Shown here: one piece after another, positions 32,317 through 34,353 of the stretch
How positions within the stretch are numbered: position 1 is the stretch's first letter
How the letters are laid out: every line of letters begins with the position of its first letter
NCBI GenBank assembly: GCA_034439475.1
Contig: JAWXAN010000058.1
Location: forward strand, 1 to 34,353
Direction of reading: 5' to 3'
Length of the DNA: 34,353 nt
DNA from: Candidatus Zixiibacteriota bacterium
Lineage (GTDB): Bacteria > Zixibacteria > MSB-5A5 > GN15 > FEB-12
The notes under the pieces: generated by a model
The model's database searches: none
Seen by the model: only the letters and a program-made list of their open reading frames with translations
What the model was told of the DNA's origin: nothing
Made by a program: the position numbers and the translations under genes

Positions 32317-32808
32317 CTAAGAAAACAAAACGTTCCAGATAAACAGCCCGATCATAATCGAGGCAATAACCACTTTGAGCAGACTTCCGGCGAGGAATCC
32401 GATAAAACTTCCGATTCCCGCGCGGAGAGCTTGGGCCTGATTTTTTCCTGCAAGCATTTCTCCGATGACGGCGCCGATAAACGCGCCAGCGATAAAGCCT
32501 ATCAATCCGATACCCGGCAAAGCAAGTCCAGCAATCATTCCAACAAATGACCCGGCTGTCCCCATCCAGCTTCCGCCCATTTTTTTGATGCCGAGAATTG
32601 TGAGCAGCCATTCGGCAACGAAAGATACCCCGGTGAGGACAGTCAGTGTTATGAGTGTATTGCCGGTTATGTATTTGAAATCAGTAAGCAGGCCAAATCC
32701 AAAAGCCGCCAACAGAATTAAGGGTGTGCCGGGAATAATCGGCAGGATAACACCGGCCAATCCAACGAGCATAATGCCGAGCGCAAGAATAAAGAGCGTT
32801 ATTTCCAT
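32317..32808 (-). CDS. DUF456 membrane protein
   Basis: This protein has about 163 residues from ATG 32808; 32817 and 32847 are upstream in-frame alternatives. It is strongly hydrophobic with four or five helices and the glycine-rich DUF456 pattern: LVGLAGVILPIIPGTPLILL near the start, GTAGSFVGMIAGLALPGIG and FIAGAFIGAVIGEMLAGK centrally, then GIGSFIGFLAGSLLKVV. The family function is unknown; the inverted glycine-helix repeats recall small membrane proteins with glycine zippers. It converges on doxX with only six bases between the stops. Confidence 0.9.
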   Translation of the reverse strand: MEITLFILALGIMLVGLAGVILPIIPGTPLILLAAFGFGLLTDFKYITGNTLITLTVLTGVSFVAEWLLTILGIKKMGGSWMGTAGSFVGMIAGLALPGIGLIGFIAGAFIGAVIGEMLAGKNQAQALRAGIGSFIGFLAGSLLKVVIASIMIGLFIWNVLFS

Positions 32809-32884
32809 ACCAGACATAGCGGTAAATATATGACAATCTATACGCAAAAATACTGATTTGTTGCTCGCGTTACACAGCAGGCAA

Positions 32885-32994
32885 TTGAATGTTGAGGGAA
32901 CCCTATGTGTATAACTTATGCAGAATCGAAATCATCTGAAATATCGGTGAACTTAGATACTGCGTTCGCCCCGACGAAAGTTGGGGTTTTTTTT
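32885..32994 (+). ncRNA. Candidate short transcript ending in a strong terminator
   Basis: TTGAAT (32885-32890) and a TGTATAAC box (32908-32915) could start a transcript near 32920 that ends at the terminator 32969-32994, about 75 bases long. No gene lies upstream on this strand within 570 bases. A 40-codon ORF from ATG 32905 reads through the terminator, so coding is unlikely. Confidence 0.3.
32969..32994 (+). terminator. Rho-independent terminator with GAAA loop
   Basis: CCCCGAC (32969-32975) pairs with GTTGGGG (32980-32986) around a GAAA tetraloop, followed by eight Ts. It is oriented on the plus strand, away from both flanking minus-strand genes. Confidence 0.8.
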
Positions 32995-33056
32995 AGATGT
33001 ATCATTTTGAATGATGCTCGCTTTTAACATATAAAACGAGAGTAGTATTTACAGAG

Positions 33057-33533
33057 CTAATTCAGTTGTCCCCGAATTTCGCCGTTTGGATTTTGTGTGG
33101 TAAGGACGTTGACATAGATATCTCCTGATTCAATTCGAGAAATGAGTACATCAATCGTCTGTCCGGCAAGCGGGCTAATTAGATCGGCATTAGCAATGAC
33201 GCCTTCGGCAAGCACGCCCTGCATTCGGCCCTTGACGGTTGGTCCATCGAAGAGACGGAAAATAACCGGTCCGGTAGCGCCCATTTCTCCAAGGTGGAGG
33301 TGTGCGGCAGTTACATTTTCGATGTTCGAAACGATAACTTTATAATGAAGAGATGTTTCCTCTTTTGAAAGCCAGAAATTTGCCTGGCCTTGCGCGGTAG
33401 TGTTTACCGATGGAACATGCTCGTCTCCGGTCAGGTGTGTATTGAAGCGGCGACTATTCGCCAAGTTGTTTTCATTTGCAGCGACAAAGCTAAACAAAGC
33501 GAGCAATAATGCCAGTGATGCCAATTTTCTCAT
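33057..33533 (-). CDS. Secreted CHRD-domain protein
   Basis: This protein has about 158 residues from ATG 33533, which AAGGAGG precedes at seven bases, an excellent signal. A signal peptide (about 1-19, LALLLALFSFVAA) is followed by a single CHRD domain: FNTHLTGDEHVPSVNTTAQG, FWLSKEETSLHYKVIVSNIE, VTAAHLHLGEMGATGPVIFR, and YVNVLTTQNPNGEIRGQLN. CHRD domains were first described in chordin and occur in many secreted bacterial proteins; the bacterial function is unknown. There is no lipobox, so it is periplasmic or extracellular. It stands alone, with repeat-rich DNA upstream. Confidence 0.9.
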   Translation of the reverse strand: MRKLASLALLLALFSFVAANENNLANSRRFNTHLTGDEHVPSVNTTAQGQANFWLSKEETSLHYKVIVSNIENVTAAHLHLGEMGATGPVIFRLFDGPTVKGRMQGVLAEGVIANADLISPLAGQTIDVLISRIESGDIYVNVLTTQNPNGEIRGQLN

Positions 33534-33576
33534 TTTGTGCCTCCTTACAGGAATGAGCTTCACTACCTGATACTGG

Positions 33577-34288
33577 CATGAGAGAGCTTGGTTCCGTCTT
33601 ACCCACCAGACAAGGTGTAGCTTTGCAGGTATTGTTCATTAATGAGTTGTTGCACGCGCCCGACATCACGGTCGAAGAGGCGTTAGGTCACACCCGCCTG
33701 ACACGGAATAATAATAAGGGCAGGCACGGGGACCTGCCCCTACGCAGCTATCGGCCGAATCAAATTCCCGTTGTAGGGGCAATCCCCCGTGGTTGCCCTC
33801 TTGATTCCGTCAACGCCCGACAGTCCGCCGCGGGGTACAGCACGAAGTCGTAAACAAAGGCTGGTGCACGAGGACGTATACCAGCCACGGGAAATACAGA
33901 ATCGCGGAACCACCGTCGGCTGTGGCGGATTCTCTTCTCTTGTCATCCCAGTCTGCCGAAGGCGGAGGAACCATCTTCATCTTCGTGCAGGCTGTCTTCC
34001 ATTGGCGGATTCGAAAATCTCTGCCAGCACCAGATTTACCACCGTGCAGTCAGGCGTCCCCGCCTGACTGTCTTCTTTTCTATTCCGTCGGGTCTTGGTC
34101 ACTTCGAGCGAAAAGCGAGGAGTGAGTGCTGAGGCTTCCGAAGTCAGCCCACGGCGGGTGACCTGACGGCCACACTGTGCGCGACCGGGACGTCCCGCAC
34201 GAATATCAAAACTGGGTACCGGCCTGCCCGCTGTGGCGGATTCGAAAATCTCTGGCCTGCACCATCCGAAAGATCACACCACAAACAC
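33577..34288. repeat. Gene-free region packed with short repeats and palindromes
   Basis: I see no convincing gene. Palindromic units lie at 33717-33741 and 33775-33799, in opposite orientation. Pieces shared with the region at 28704 occur at 33863-33873 and 33894-33913. A 21-base exact direct repeat occurs at 34003-34023 and 34234-34254. CAGTCAGGCG-TCCC-CGCCTGACTG (34047-34070) is a perfect hairpin followed by a T-rich tract. The 78-base repeat copy is at 34097-34174. Confidence 0.65.
34097..34174 (+). repeat. Dispersed 78-bp repeat, copy 2
   Basis: This is the partner of 28908-28985, matching without gaps at 64 of 78 positions. It is followed by CGGGACGTCCCG (34186-34197), a small perfect palindrome followed by CACGAA, and a CCCGCACGAA-like piece also occurs just before copy 1 (28868-28877). 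Confidence 0.75.
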
Positions 34289-34289
34289 A

Positions 34290-34319
34290 AACGGCCACTC
34301 TATTTCTAAAGTGGCCGTT
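34290..34319. terminator. Perfect hairpin, possible terminator near right edge
   Basis: AACGGCCACT (34290-34299) and AGTGGCCGTT (34310-34319) form a perfect 10-bp stem around a 10-base loop. The minus-strand side continues as TGTGTTTG, so it may end a gene lying beyond the right edge. Confidence 0.45.
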
Positions 34320-34333
34320 CGGCTTACTAGCTC

Positions 34334-34353
34334 TATCAAGCGTGAGCTTGATA
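34334..34353. repeat. Perfect palindrome at the window end
   Basis: TATCAAGC (34334-34341) and GCTTGATA (34346-34353) are perfect inverted arms around GTGA, ending exactly at the last base. What follows cannot be seen. Confidence 0.4.

Noticed and set aside
32905-33027. 40-codon ORF with GAGGG upstream
   Set aside because: It reads straight through a strong terminator stem and T-run, so the transcript should end before the ORF does.
33578-33853. 91-codon plus-strand ORF in the repeat region
   Set aside because: Runs through a palindromic repeat unit, has no ribosome-binding site and no recognisable protein features.
1-34353. CRISPR array, tRNA, rRNA, transposase or prophage genes
   Set aside because: No regularly spaced direct repeats, no cloverleaf-like segments and no transposase, integrase or phage motifs were seen by eye; a dedicated scan would be needed to exclude diverged cases.

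Overview
The window is a compact, mostly chromosomal stretch from a bacterium of roughly 47-50 % GC. Several products carry lipoprotein or Sec signal peptides (positions 6648, 8944, 12945, 20956, 33533), which suggests a diderm. The gene mix (TPR lipoproteins, a GT39-TPR protein, DUF1385, MurQ, CHRD and MORN-like secreted proteins) and the diffuse GC-rich intergenic repeats resemble uncultured FCB-type phyla such as Zixibacteria. That placement is an inference with low confidence. I see no CRISPR array, tRNA, rRNA, transposase, phage gene or plasmid gene.

Layout. 137-6569 is a tight minus-strand block of six genes: secreted metzincin with a TPR tail, divergent DprA, YigZ, PfkB kinase, PAP2 phosphatase and RqcH (NFACT). 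Three of them overlap by 8 bp. A divergent TPR lipoprotein follows (6648-7502), then a MORN-like lipoprotein (minus), a GT39-TPR membrane protein (plus), MurQ and another lipoprotein (minus). A 600-bp gap at 12946-13548 holds a candidate structured RNA with a strong terminator, just before a peroxiredoxin gene.

14150-18198 is a minus-strand housekeeping block: rpmE, then DUF1385-prfA-prmC-nth. The nth frame is broken by a 1-base shift just before its iron-sulfur motif. 18528-19557 holds two small plus-strand regulators: a stand-alone HTH protein and an ArsR-type repressor with a C-terminal cysteine cluster. The arsR gene is followed by a tiny CC-containing ORF and an elaborate hairpin. 19608-28626 is minus-strand again: methyltransferase, secreted FKBP, purA, engB, lon, a membrane-anchored kinase homologue lacking the catalytic aspartate, and pcrA/uvrD.

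The right third holds a zinc-ribbon membrane protein, an ACT-domain protein with an unusual N-terminal tail paired with its UPF0210/DUF711 partner, a frameshifted DoxX gene, DUF456 and a CHRD protein. Two gene-free regions (28627-29299 and 33577-34353) share diverged repeats, including a 78-bp element about 82 % identical, and short palindromes whose arms show a compensatory change.

Most of the window is ordinary core metabolism and quality control: ribosome rescue, translation termination, proteolysis, DNA repair and recombination, and envelope recycling. The most noteworthy items are the structured RNA at 13343-13470, the pseudokinase between pcrA and lon, the ArsR/micro-ORF/hairpin unit, the ACT N-terminal extension, the repeat families, and two homopolymer-associated frameshifts. 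The frameshifts may be real decay or sequencing error.
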